Source: Ciborinia camelliae
Lineage: Eukaryota > Ascomycota > Leotiomycetes > Helotiales > Sclerotiniaceae
NCBI GenBank assembly: GCA_025890175.1
Contig: JANPYM010000003.1
Coordinates: 554,405-618,404, forward strand
Direction of reading: 5' to 3'
DNA: 64,000 bases
Part shown: positions 48,660 to 58,525 of the stretch, piece by piece
How positions within the stretch are numbered: the first letter of the stretch is position 1
How the letters are laid out: each line of letters starts with the position of its first letter
Program-made: the position numbers and the translations under genes
The notes under the pieces: generated by a model
Told to the model about the DNA's origin: nothing
The model's database searches: none
What the model saw: only the letters and a program-made list of their open reading frames with translations

Positions 48660-49931
48660 TTACCAGTGTTTGCTATTAATGTCATTCACCATCTCATTGT
48701 GAACCTTACACTGGGCCTCGTGAGCCTCGCGGTAGAGATCCGCCTTCGACTTGGGGATCCACGGAGCGGAAGGATTGAGGACAATTTGGTGGCGAGACTC
48801 CGAGGCCATGAGAATATCCGGGAGCTTGTTTGCAAGAACCCACAGCGTCCACATAGCATCATTTCCCGCGTTGTGCCAACCCTCACCGAACTTCTTGTTG
48901 TAACTCCAGACCAAGGACTGGAGCTTTTGGGGTCGGTTTCCATTTCTAGGATCGAGGTGGAGATTTTGCGTATCCAACGCGCGCGGGAAATAGTCATCGA
49001 ACGCCGAGACGTTTCCATTCTCCAAAAACTGCTTGTCGTTCTTGATGGCATGGCCAACCAAGACCACCTGCCCATGTTCTTGTTCCTTCACGATAAGGTC
49101 CTGGACGAACTGATTGAGATCGGCGAGGGCGACGTACTCGGTCTTGCCATAAACGAAATGTTCCTTGTGTCGAAGCTTTCGGACACGAGTCCGGTATCTG
49201 TTGAACTCCGTGATTTGGATGTGGCGGAACTCGGTGCCAACCTTGGATTCGGGGTTCTTGACGAAAATGGCCGCATTTTTGCCAGTGGCGCGAAGAATCG
49301 AAATACCTAACTGGGTAGGCGTCTTGATGGGGTATATCTTGCCCGAGCCAGCTGTCCAGGGCGCACCGCGGGGATAATACTCCCACTCTTCAGTAGTGGC
49401 CTCCAAGTCAATAGAAACGAAGACGTATGGCTTGACTTTCAGCTTGAAGGTCGAAACTTCACCGGTAGAGGCAGAGGGGGAGGGGGGAGAGGAGGAGGAA
49501 GAGGAGGAGGAAGAGGAAGAAGAGGAGGAGGAGGAGGGAGGGCCCGCATATGGAGCGGGGGCGACGGATGGGTGGAAACTGGACCGGGCTTGGGCGATGG
49601 ATTGATCTGTATAATCGCCAGGATTCGCGGCGATGGCAGCAGACCAAAGCTGCTTAATTAAGGAGGAGCAGCATGCTTCATCTGCGGCATTCTTTGTTTT
49701 CCCGACCATTGTTTGCTTCATGTGGACAAAATCCGAGTGACACTTCTTGAGCGTGATGGTAACCTCGTGTCGCGAGGTATCCCACACGCCAGACTTAAGG
49801 TCCTTGTGCTCAACTATTTTAGGTTGAAAATCGCCGAAGCCGCCGCACAAGGAATTCATTCCGTCAATTGCTGACTTGCTGCATTGCAGCAAGGCGACAA
49901 GTTTGCTGATGGTTACAACTTGGTCGGACAT
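48660..49931 (-). CDS. Gfd2/YDR514C-type DEDDh exonuclease-like protein
   Basis: A single exon encodes 423 residues starting MSDQVVTISK. The N-terminal 130 residues are of unknown type and Cys/Lys-containing. A pure poly-serine run (133-148) separates them from a C-terminal RNase H-fold domain. Exonuclease motifs are ExoI FVSIDLEATTEEWE (Asp175, Glu177), ExoII VGHAIKNDKQFL (Asp299) and ExoIII HNAGNDAMWTLW (His353, Asp358), the DEDDh arrangement. This matches the fungal Gfd2/YDR514C C-terminal domain; Gfd2 is tied to mRNA export in yeast, though its catalytic role is little known. All four acidic residues and the histidine are present, so activity is possible. No signal or membrane segment is seen. 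The gene ends convergent with the acyltransferase gene, and no link is implied. Confidence 0.82.
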   Translation of the reverse strand: MSDQVVTISKLVALLQCSKSAIDGMNSLCGGFGDFQPKIVEHKDLKSGVWDTSRHEVTITLKKCHSDFVHMKQTMVGKTKNAADEACCSSLIKQLWSAAIAANPGDYTDQSIAQARSSFHPSVAPAPYAGPPSSSSSSSSSSSSSSSSPPSPSASTGEVSTFKLKVKPYVFVSIDLEATTEEWEYYPRGAPWTAGSGKIYPIKTPTQLGISILRATGKNAAIFVKNPESKVGTEFRHIQITEFNRYRTRVRKLRHKEHFVYGKTEYVALADLNQFVQDLIVKEQEHGQVVLVGHAIKNDKQFLENGNVSAFDDYFPRALDTQNLHLDPRNGNRPQKLQSLVWSYNKKFGEGWHNAGNDAMWTLWVLANKLPDILMASESRHQIVLNPSAPWIPKSKADLYREAHEAQCKVHNEMVNDINSKHW

Positions 49932-51829
49932 CTTGAAAAGAGGTAAAAGTTGTTGTATAGATAAGTCTATATAATACTAAGATATAGTGTTGAGAGGAAT
50001 CAAATTCCTAAACGAAAGGCTTGATCACTTGGAAGATTGGTGGCAGAAGAGAAAAAGCAAATTGCAGACGGGGGATCTCGTTTTTATAAACAATCTTTTC
50101 CGGAATGCCGAGAATCTTCAATATTAGTCCAGCATAGTGTATTGCCACTGGCGTGTGAAAATGACCATGATACATGTTCAAATCATACTATAACGGACGC
50201 TACCTACTTTAGAACGGATGCTGGCTACATTTTAGGTGTGCCAAAGAGCCATGGATCATAGCACCGTCCTAGACGTTGAGCACGTAATCTTATGTGGTAT
50301 GGGGAAACCGGGAAACCCGGAAACTGGGATACTGGGATACTGACTATTGAAAGTCCGGCTGAACGAAGATCTTTAGTGTGTTCCTCACGAGGCATCTTGA
50401 ATCGCAAGAGGGACACTATTACGCATCCATCAAGATAACCCACAGCAAGCTTCCCAAGTCATGAGAGATCAAGCCAGACTACAGAACAGAGAGAACACAC
50501 GTAGATTCTTCTAGGATAACGAATCATGCCAAACGAACTATGCCAAACGAAACATCCACGATGACTCATGAATGTATGAAATTGAGGCTCTTAAGTGCCG
50601 ACACTATCGGTATTTCCGGAGATATGGCCTTCCAAGCAAACACTTGGCTGAGTCAATCCATCATTGTATCGCACAATAAGCTTTTTCCAGCGCAAGGACC
50701 TTCGAACTACAGTGCGAGAACTGACCACTAAACTTGATTGATTTAGCTCTGGGTTAGGTGTGTTGGCCAAACCAAGTATACACTTGAAACCTGGATAGAA
50801 AACGTTAGAGAGATCGGCAACTAGTTAGTTTATCCACTTTTCATCTGTTTTCGAGAAGCGAAGGGTTGAAAGGGGTTTAGTGTACGTTTTTGTACGTGAG
50901 TTTAGACGGTATCTTGTTATGATTCTGGAATTCTTTTATGGGTCACACCCAGTTATATTCCATTCCTCATCCTCATCTCCACCCCTCCCCCGCGTTTTCA
51001 TCGACTTACATAATCGTGACAATACCGTTGAAACTCACTCATAGGAAAGAATACACACAAAACCCTTTTCAATTCCTTACTTTGCGGAGGCCAGGTAAAA
51101 CGTGGATAAAGTGAATAAGAGAAGTAATTTTCATTCATTTGAATGAAATTTCCTATACACTAAACTTTGCCGATCCTTCCAATTATACCTATTTGATACT
51201 TTGTTGAGCCAACATACCGTATCTATAATCTTGCTTGTAAGTAGTGACCAAGATCCGTGCCCCCTTGAGGACTTATCCTTGGAGGGTGGTGTGGGCCTGG
51301 GCACGGATCTTGATCTCCTCGTCAAAGCATTGATGCTTATACTGGACTTCACCTAACCCAGAGCTAATCAAATGAGGTTGGTATGTATACGTATGGGTAT
51401 ATTCAATGTTATGTTGAGACGATCAAATTATGTTTCCACACGGCAGAAAAACTTATTACCTCAGAGGTGTTTCGCAAAGAAAAGAAACAAACTACCTGGT
51501 AGCTATCTCTTGCAGCCGCATGCCTGAAGGGATATGGTTGAGTTTGAGGAACAGCACTGATTCATGAGACTCGGAGAGAGTCTTCACTTGATTTATTATA
51601 CAGTATTATACTACCTGTTTCATCGGGTTAAGCTTTTGCTACTTCCCAGTGGCAGTTTTAGGTGGCCGGTAGAGATAGCCAACTTATTACTTCCAAGGTT
51701 TGCTAAAACCCGGATTCTCCGGGTTACGTAGAAAGCAATCAATAGAAGGTTTTCAATAGACTGGGCCGTAGTCCAATGATGACTAATGAGATATCATTTA
51801 CTTTCCGGATATTCCGGAAAGCTGGCCAC

Positions 51830-51955
51830 TTAGTATTGACTACTAAATATTGGCCATTAAGTAATAAGTATTGGTTATTGGGTATTAGCCTGGATAATGA
51901 GTACTGGTTAATGGATACTGGCCACTTGATACTGGCCACTTGAGACTGGCCTCGG
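51830..51955. repeat. Degenerate ACTGGCCACTTGAT minisatellite
   Basis: Variants of TATTGGCCACTTAGTA, GGTTATTGGGTATTA and TACTGGCCACTTGA follow one another over about 125 bp. The overlapping 97-codon minus-strand ORF is explained by the repeat. Confidence 0.75.
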
Positions 51956-52272
51956 GACAGTGTGACAAAAAGTATTATGAAATTTATTTCAGAGATTGAA
52001 GTGAAGTCATTTGAGACATTGAAATTGTCCAAAAGAATTTATATTATTTGAAAATGGCTTCATTATTTTAAAGGAATATATATCTACTTCGATCTTTCAG
52101 TACCTACTTCATGACTTTTTCAAACATTGAAAATCCACAAATTCGGGCTCAAGTCTGTAATTTTGGAACAGGATGAAGGGTATCAGATCATGGCTATGAA
52201 CTCAATTGGTGAGGTGGATATTGGAAGGAATGAGTTATGAATGAAGGAAGGGTTTGCCGATTCGAGTCACTG

Positions 52273-52298
52273 TTTTTTTTTTTTTTTTTTTTTTTTTT
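52273..52298. repeat. T26 homopolymer
   Basis: Twenty-six consecutive T residues can be counted. The length is prone to sequencing error. Confidence 0.9.
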
Positions 52299-52712
52299 AG
52301 GAATGAATGGATGTGCATTCCATTCAACTTTAGCCTTAGGAGCGAGTCAAAGTACAATGAAAGTTTTGAGATGCAGAAAAAGAAATCCTCAAAACCATTA
52401 AGCTTGATAAGTTCGCTGGAACGATTGAGGAGATATGGCAATCATAGAGACACGAAGCTTGATAAGTTATTAGCCCGGATGATGGAGAAAATCTGACAAT
52501 CACAAGAGACACTAAACTTGGGCAATCGCCATGCGACACGAAATGATGGTGTAGGTCTTCGTATTAGAAAGAAAGATATGAGATTAATAAAATAGAGAAT
52601 ATTTCTGCCCATCTCTCCCACTTCGAGACAGTGCCATCAAGTAAAGCCATACAACCCTATCCTCCCGTGTCAATAAGTCCTATCCTAGATACCCTAAGTT
52701 GCCTGATGTTCA

Positions 52713-53831
52713 TTATGGGCGATACTTCCATTCCCTTTCATTAAATACGATTTCAAACTCGACCTTGTCGAATGTTCCTACTGCGGCATATAAATCATGC
52801 ATGCCTTCCAATCCTGTGACGGGGAGATCTTCTACAGAATCACCCTCTTCATGAAGGTTCCATCCGCCATCCTTTCTGCCATCTCGGGTGAAGAATATCT
52901 CAACATTGATTGGAGTCTGAGCCGTGGTTTGGGCTGGTCCAGCATCGTATGCAGGAGGGTTATTGACATTTCGTGGAGTGAAAATCATTCCAATTCCAAT
53001 TGTCTGACCAGCTTGAAATTTATTCGTGAAGTCCTTACCACCCCATAGGTCGTTGATATATTTGTGACCGTCATCTCCATGCACGCCCAATGCCCCTCGG
53101 TGCCAACCAGGCAATCTGAAAGTCGGATATGGTTTTGCAACAAATCCTAATCCCAATGTGATTTCCCCACGATTTCTATTCGATATCTTGACCTCATAAT
53201 ATATTGTCTTGCCAATTTTGGTTTGTAAGGGTGAATGCGCGTATACGGAGTACAGCGGAAGTGTAGAAATAATGCATGAATCCTTGCTGTTTGACTTGGT
53301 CTTTCCAGCCCAAATACCCTGTCGCAGATGTGAAAGATCACCATTATAAGACCTTGGTTTTATGACACCGATGTTTCCAGCATCAAGTGCTTCTAGAGCC
53401 GCCTGCGGGAATTGTTCAGGGGGCGTCAAAGGGTTCTGTTCACACCATGCTTTTCCTTGTAATGCTTCTTCTTCCGTAGCATTATTTGCATCACTTCGTT
53501 GATAGCCCATAGACGGGGGAGGGGGCAGAACTGATGTGTCGGGGACTGCAGTCTGCCAGTCGTGATACGGTGCTTGAGCTTGCGATGGTGGTGGGCCGGA
53601 AGGAGGGGCATATTCGTACGAAGGTGGGGGACCGGGCGGGGGTGCATATTGCCCGTTATGAGGCTCACATCGTTGCGACGGTGGAGGTCCCGCTGGAGGA
53701 GAGTAAAGTTCTTCCTGCGGCATTTTGATCGAGCTCTTTCTTTGAGGTACCGCGTTGAGTGGGCGTGAATTGAGGTTCTCGTTGTTAATTCCTAAAGGGG
53801 CTTCTCCTTTCAATTTGCGTCCAAAACACAT
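52713..53831 (-). CDS. SPRY-domain protein with proline-rich PPxY region
   Basis: A single exon encodes 372 residues when started at MCFGRKLKGE (53831). An upstream in-frame ATG at 53885 would add 18 residues of leader, which I judge less likely. Residues 40-110 hold three GPPPS repeats, and one contains PPSY (69-72), a PPxY motif of the type bound by WW domains of Nedd4/Rsp5 ligases. A SPRY domain fills about 170-372: IYYEVKISNRNRGEITLGLG, then PTFRLPGWHRGALGVHGDDG and FQAGQTIGIGMIF, ending in FNEREWKYRP. Yeast Ssh4 and Ear1 also combine SPRY with PPxY as Rsp5 adaptors, but they have a membrane helix that I do not see here. The role is therefore inferred: a soluble binding adaptor, perhaps for ubiquitination. 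Confidence 0.82.
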   Translation of the reverse strand: MCFGRKLKGEAPLGINNENLNSRPLNAVPQRKSSIKMPQEELYSPPAGPPPSQRCEPHNGQYAPPPGPPPSYEYAPPSGPPPSQAQAPYHDWQTAVPDTSVLPPPPSMGYQRSDANNATEEEALQGKAWCEQNPLTPPEQFPQAALEALDAGNIGVIKPRSYNGDLSHLRQGIWAGKTKSNSKDSCIISTLPLYSVYAHSPLQTKIGKTIYYEVKISNRNRGEITLGLGFVAKPYPTFRLPGWHRGALGVHGDDGHKYINDLWGGKDFTNKFQAGQTIGIGMIFTPRNVNNPPAYDAGPAQTTAQTPINVEIFFTRDGRKDGGWNLHEEGDSVEDLPVTGLEGMHDLYAAVGTFDKVEFEIVFNEREWKYRP

Positions 53832-54189
53832 CTTCAAGAAGTTTATGGAGGTTGATGTAATCGAAAAATCAGAAGAATCAGGCAATGGTTATTATCATGA
53901 AGTTGTTTACTCATGATTTTGATTCGTTGATTCACTGAACCAAACGGGCTGTGCAATCAACCTAGTATGAAGTCATACAGTACCTTAGCGGAGGTACCAG
54001 GTGTTGAGAAACCGTTAATATACTATACCTATTATAAAAGGCTATGTTTGAAAATTATAAATCGTGATTTCGAAAGTAAACTATATATATAAAGATAAAT
54101 AATCTATAAATATAAATTATATATAAATATAAATAATATTTAATTATAAATTATATTTTAATAAAAAAGCCGTATTTAAACCGAAACAC

Positions 54190-54304
54190 CGTTTTTGAAA
54201 ATAAAACGTTTTTGAAAATAAAGCGTTTTTGAAAATAAAGCGTTTTTGAAAAAAAAAGCGTTTTTGAAAATAAAACGTTTTTGAAAATAAAGCATTTTTG
54301 AAAC
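54190..54304 (+). repeat. GCGTTTTTGAAAATAAA 17-bp tandem repeats, left arm
   Basis: About seven tandem copies, with single-base G/A changes at the first positions, lie inside the MITE-like element. They are inverted relative to the right arm at 54510-54605. Confidence 0.9.
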
Positions 54305-54509
54305 TATTTTAACTATATAATTTTATTTATTTTTAATTAATCAAAACAAAACATATTCTTTATAGTGTAATGGTAATGCGTTTGATTTGAATTTCAAAGT
54401 TGAAAAAAAAAATTAAAACTTGAAACTTAAAATGAAATATAAAATATCTTAATTAATATTTATTTTTATTTTTTTTAAATTCAAAATATTTAATAAAAAC
54501 AATTTATAT

Positions 54510-54605
54510 TTTCAAAAACGCTTTTTTTTTTCAAAAACGCTTTATTTTCAAAAAACGCTTTTTTTTTCAAAAACGTTTTATTTTCAAAAACGCTTTATTT
54601 TCAAA
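54510..54605 (-). repeat. 17-bp tandem repeats, right arm (inverted)
   Basis: About five to six copies of TTTATTTTCAAAAACGC, the reverse complement of the left-arm unit, with variable A/T run lengths. Confidence 0.9.
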
Positions 54606-54697
54606 TATAATGCGAATACTCCACCAACTGAGATATAATTTTTGAACCTAATCACAATAAAATCACTGTTTCTAAACCCCTAGTACCTCTGCTAAGG

Positions 54698-55221
54698 TAC
54701 CTAGGTGTACTACAAATACCTGTGTGGTGTGGCGCCAACGCGCCAAGCAAAGCGCGTTAAACTTCATTGCCCAAGCGCAGGACAGATCATATATGATATA
54801 ACGTTGAACCAAAACACTCAAAATGAGTTCGTACGGTATGTTCCTTTCATTTGATGTCACCGTCTCAAAGATCTTACCTTCTCATCGGGGTATTTTTCTT
54901 TTGAGGAAGGTAGAAGAGTTCGGCATGTTCCGAAGCCTTTGGCCTCAAACTCAAAGGGATAGAACACCCCTTTGACCAATAAACATCCAAATTCACGACC
55001 CCATAAGCTCTGATGGTACCTAGGTAGGATGAATGGCCGACCTAGGCATTGGCGAACCAAGAAAATTAGGAGGTGGAGGGGGATGAATTGCTTTGTTACT
55101 GGGCAACTTCCGTTGAAAGAAATCTTCGAAGGATGCAAAGGATGCAATGTCTTTAATACTATATTTTTTTATTTAAACTACTACATCCAGCAGATAGCTC
55201 TTGTCTGGCCAAAAACACGTC
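54698..55221. other. Promoter side of the LGFP gene
   Basis: This 524-bp stretch between the inverted-repeat element and the first LGFP exon should hold the promoter. A short minus-strand ORF at 54857-55147 shows no family features. No clear regulatory site is seen. Confidence 0.4.
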
Positions 55222-57279
55222 ATGTCGTCACATCGCTCTGCTTCATTCAGGATATCAGTTCATGTGAGTATATACTAATTTGATAGCACATGATATATCG
55301 AGGCTTACAGGGTTGATTTTAGTATCCTGATAGCAACGATTCGGAATTTCTCACTTTCCAACAGCTTTTGCGTAACCAAGATGCTGCTGTGGACCTTATA
55401 GCTAAAAAGGCTGCCTCTCTACCATGGATCGGCCCACCAAAAGGGGCCTTCGTCATCAATGAGAATGGATATTCCCGTCCATACGTAAATGCTACAATCT
55501 TTGCAAAAGCAGATGCCTTTGGGAAAGCCACCATTGCCTTTGAGGTACATGGGGATATCCTCAAAAAATACATGGCCATGGGTGGAGATCGAAGCAAGCT
55601 AGGTTGTCCAGTCACGGATGAGCTATGGTCTCCGGACCATAGTTGCCGCTTCAATACCTTCACATCAGGCGCGATTTATTGCAATTCTAAGACCGGCACC
55701 TGCGTAGTCAATGGCGAAATTTATAAGAAATGGATGAGTATGGACGGAGCGGAAGGGGTCATGGGATACCCAGTTTCTGACGTGAGTATAATCGACGTCT
55801 TGATTTCACGCTTCCCGATATCAACCCTAATTCCATATTTAACTTGTTATTTCTTCTTAAGCTCTCAATATAAAATAAAGACCGATTCCCTTCTGTTTAA
55901 TCGGTCCACTATATCTTTTGTTCCAAATACCTGATTCTGTTTGCCAATCTCAAAATCCGCTTTTCCGCTTTTGCGCTTCATCATATGCTTTCCCGATACA
56001 ACTTTTATTCCTCATTTTCCTCCAAAATATTTCCTTGATCGACAGTTACTGACTCCCCGATCTTGCAGGAAACCTTGACGCCTGGCGGAGTGACCCGCTT
56101 CAATATGTTCTCGCATGGTGGAGCTATATATTATACTGTAACACGTGGGGCATTCTGGATTTATGGAGATATATACAAGAAATGGATGGCTACTGGTGGT
56201 GAGCTGGGTGAATTGGGATATCCTACATCAGACGAGGAATTTGCACCCGACGAAGTGTGTAGGTTCAACAAGTTCTCTGGTGGCGGAGCAATATACTCAA
56301 CCCCAGAAGTGAGCAAGTTCGATTCTTTGACTTTGCACTCCCCGAGTTCGACTTTTAACCCCTCTCCTGCTTGTTTGCTCATATATTCCGACTTCCTTAT
56401 TCTACTGCAGAGGTCTTAACCTTATAGGCAATTACTGACCCCCCGATGTTCTAGTACGGTGCGGTTAGAGTAGCTGGGCATATTTACAAAAAGTGGATAT
56501 CTCTCGGCGCAGAACGTGGGTATTTGGGCAGTCCCATAACCGATGAAACTAACGGTAACTACAATACTCGCTATAACGATTTTTCTGGTGGTTCAATATG
56601 GTGGCATGAATCTATCGGCACCCGTGAATTCTCTGGGAGAGAAACGAATTATAACATCAACATCACTGAAATTTTGATCAAGGAGGTTCGGTCTGCGCGT
56701 GTAGACACTCTTTACATTACGGCTTCTATCGCTACAGCATCTGGCGGCGTTCAATCTGTCGCTCTTCCGCTCGGTGAGCACTCCGCTGGCTTCGCGTATC
56801 CCGGCTTAACCCTTCATGATTGTCCAATTGGCGACGAGGAGACAGTGACATTGACATACCTTGTTGTTCACAACCACTCCAACGACCGATCGGACGTTCT
56901 TAAAAAACTCGAGGTCGCCATCCATAGACTTGGAACCGCCGCCATCGATGAGAATGCGATTGCTTCGCGATGCATGCGCAAGTCGTCCATTGGAGACGCC
57001 ATCGGTACCGCCATCGGTGCAGCGCCGGTGCCGGTGAGCGTGCCAGCCGTTCGCCCATTCGAGGGATGGGCCGACAGCGGTGGCCTCGGAATGCCATTCT
57101 TGAACTGTGATGGTGTCGTTGCGGCCGAGGTCACCACACTCAAAGGGAGCGATCTCAAGGCACATTTAATTCTGGGGAACACGTGGAAAATTAACCATAA
57201 GCACGTGGGCACGAAAGCTCCTGGGTGGTGCGGGCCAACTTCACAATATCATGTATTGTGGAATGTGGAATTTTCGTGA
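55222..57279 (+). CDS. LGFP-repeat protein with unrecognised C-terminal domain
   Basis: Exons are 55222-55263, 55323-55781, 56069-56308 and 56455-57279; every junction is phase 0 and GT-AG, giving 521 residues. The start MSSHRSASFRISVH is the weakest part of the model. Residues about 60-310 contain tandem LGFP-type repeats: HGDILKKYMAMGGDRSKLG, NGEIYKKWMSMDGAEGVMG, YGDIYKKWMATGGELGELG and AGHIYKKWISLGAERGYLG, each followed by a CPVTDE/YPVSD/YPTSDE/SPITDE turn. LGFP repeats occur in actinobacterial envelope proteins (mycolyltransferase-type) and some fungi, and are thought to bind surface glycans. The remaining 210 residues form a domain I do not recognise (SVALPLGEHSAGFAYPG, HDCPIGDEETVTLTYLVVHN, KAPGWCGPTSQYHV), with higher G+C than the rest. 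No signal peptide is seen, which is odd for an envelope-type repeat protein. The long introns 2 and 3 (287 and 146 nt) sit between repeats. Confidence 0.8.
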
Positions 57280-58525
57280 ATTTCACTTACAGTATCGCAT
57301 CGCACAGCGTTGATACCGTATCTATCGCAGATTTTTTGGAACATCCCTCCTCCTACTAAGTAACTTTCAAACAGTTCGGTATCCCGATCTGGGCCGGCCA
57401 GTCGTTTCCAACAACAAGATCATGAGTGTGTTTAATAATGAATCGTTCGGTTGGAGAAATGATATTGAAAAATTTTGATTTTGGCAGTGGAATACCTCAT
57501 GTAGTGTACATATCCGAGAATCATTAATGATTATATCTGATGAAATTGAGGGTGTCTGGTCGACACCAACTAAAAGGAACACCAACACTGTTGTATATCA
57601 CGTGTACCATTTCGTAGGTAAATATTGATTGAACGCAAAGTGTGCCCATGTTATTCACAGGATGCTGAATAAATAAAATATACAGTACGTACCAAATATT
57701 AATATCACCGCAAATCTTGGAGTACGTAAGCAGGGGGTGGTCGGAGATATCTCCGGATTCTTTCATGCGTGGGAGATCCTTGGAAGTGGTGAGCAGCCCA
57801 AAGACCTCACGCTCTTGGTGATGCCGAATCGCTATTGATTAATCAGGTTGATGGATGCATCTACGAACTTGCCTAGGTATATAGGGATTATTTAATCATA
57901 CCAGATATATGCCAGTACGCTGCGCTGCGCTGCGTTACATTCCTTTTCTAGGTATTTCTGCTAGATCTGGATCTGGATCTGGATCTGGGCTCATGTAATT
58001 GCTTGGTTTGGTCCGGAGTGGAGTACCCGTATGCAAGTAAGGTATGCACTCAGAATTTTGAGATGGATTTTAATTTTTGGTTGCAGGTCTGAGTTGCGGA
58101 TTGGGTTATCTTGCTTTACAGTATGTCTGAGGTAAGGAGGATAGATGGATGGTTGGTTGGTATATATCTAAATAACTTCCTTCTAGTATGCGATTGTTCG
58201 ATTATCTTCCATTTTCATTCATCTTATTGTAAGGTTAGGTAACTTAGGTTATGTCTGAAAAGAAAGGATTGAAAAGTACCTTGGTACCTGTTGAAAGTTG
58301 GTATCCTATATGGACGTACCAGAAAATCAGTATGCGCAACTTGAAATTCTTACCTTTTTACGTTCTTTGTTGCATATTCATGATATCTTAATCTTCTGTT
58401 GTACATTTCAAATCCAAGAATAAGTTAGTTCACACCAGAAGTCAACACATAGAAAGATGTTGGTACATTGAAAATTACGAATATGGCTACTTGATCCTAT
58501 CTCTCATTGTCCCGCTCCAGAATAT
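57280..58525. other. Intergenic, convergent 3' ends
   Basis: A 1.2-kb AT-rich gap with short repeats: CGCTG near 57918-57932 and GATCTG near 57963-57988. No gene is seen. Confidence 0.6.

Larger units (their letters stand above)
49932..52712. other. Intergenic region with minisatellite and poly-T
   Basis: I see no gene across 2.8 kb. The left part is the promoter side of the nuclease gene, and the right part is the 3' UTR of the SPRY gene. A degenerate CACTTGATACTGGC-type repeat and a T homopolymer are listed separately. Confidence 0.55.
53983..54697. mobile_element. MITE-like inverted-repeat element with TA target site
   Basis: The left end CCTTAGCGGAGGTACCAGG (from 53983) and the reverse complement of the right end, CCTTAGCAGAGGTACTAGG (from 54697), match at about 26 of the first 30 positions. 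Both ends are bordered by TA (53981-53982 and 54698-54699), as expected for Tc1/mariner-type insertion. The 715-bp interior is extremely AT-rich with no transposase ORF. Two blocks of 17-bp repeats sit in inverted orientation around a 200-bp core, so one strand could fold into a giant hairpin. Several end differences are C/T or G/A, compatible with repeat-induced point mutation. The element lies between the SPRY and LGFP genes. Confidence 0.75.

Noticed and set aside
57918..57988. CGCTG and GATCTG short runs near the LGFP 3' end.
   Set aside because: Simple microsatellites with no sign of a regulatory or mobile function.
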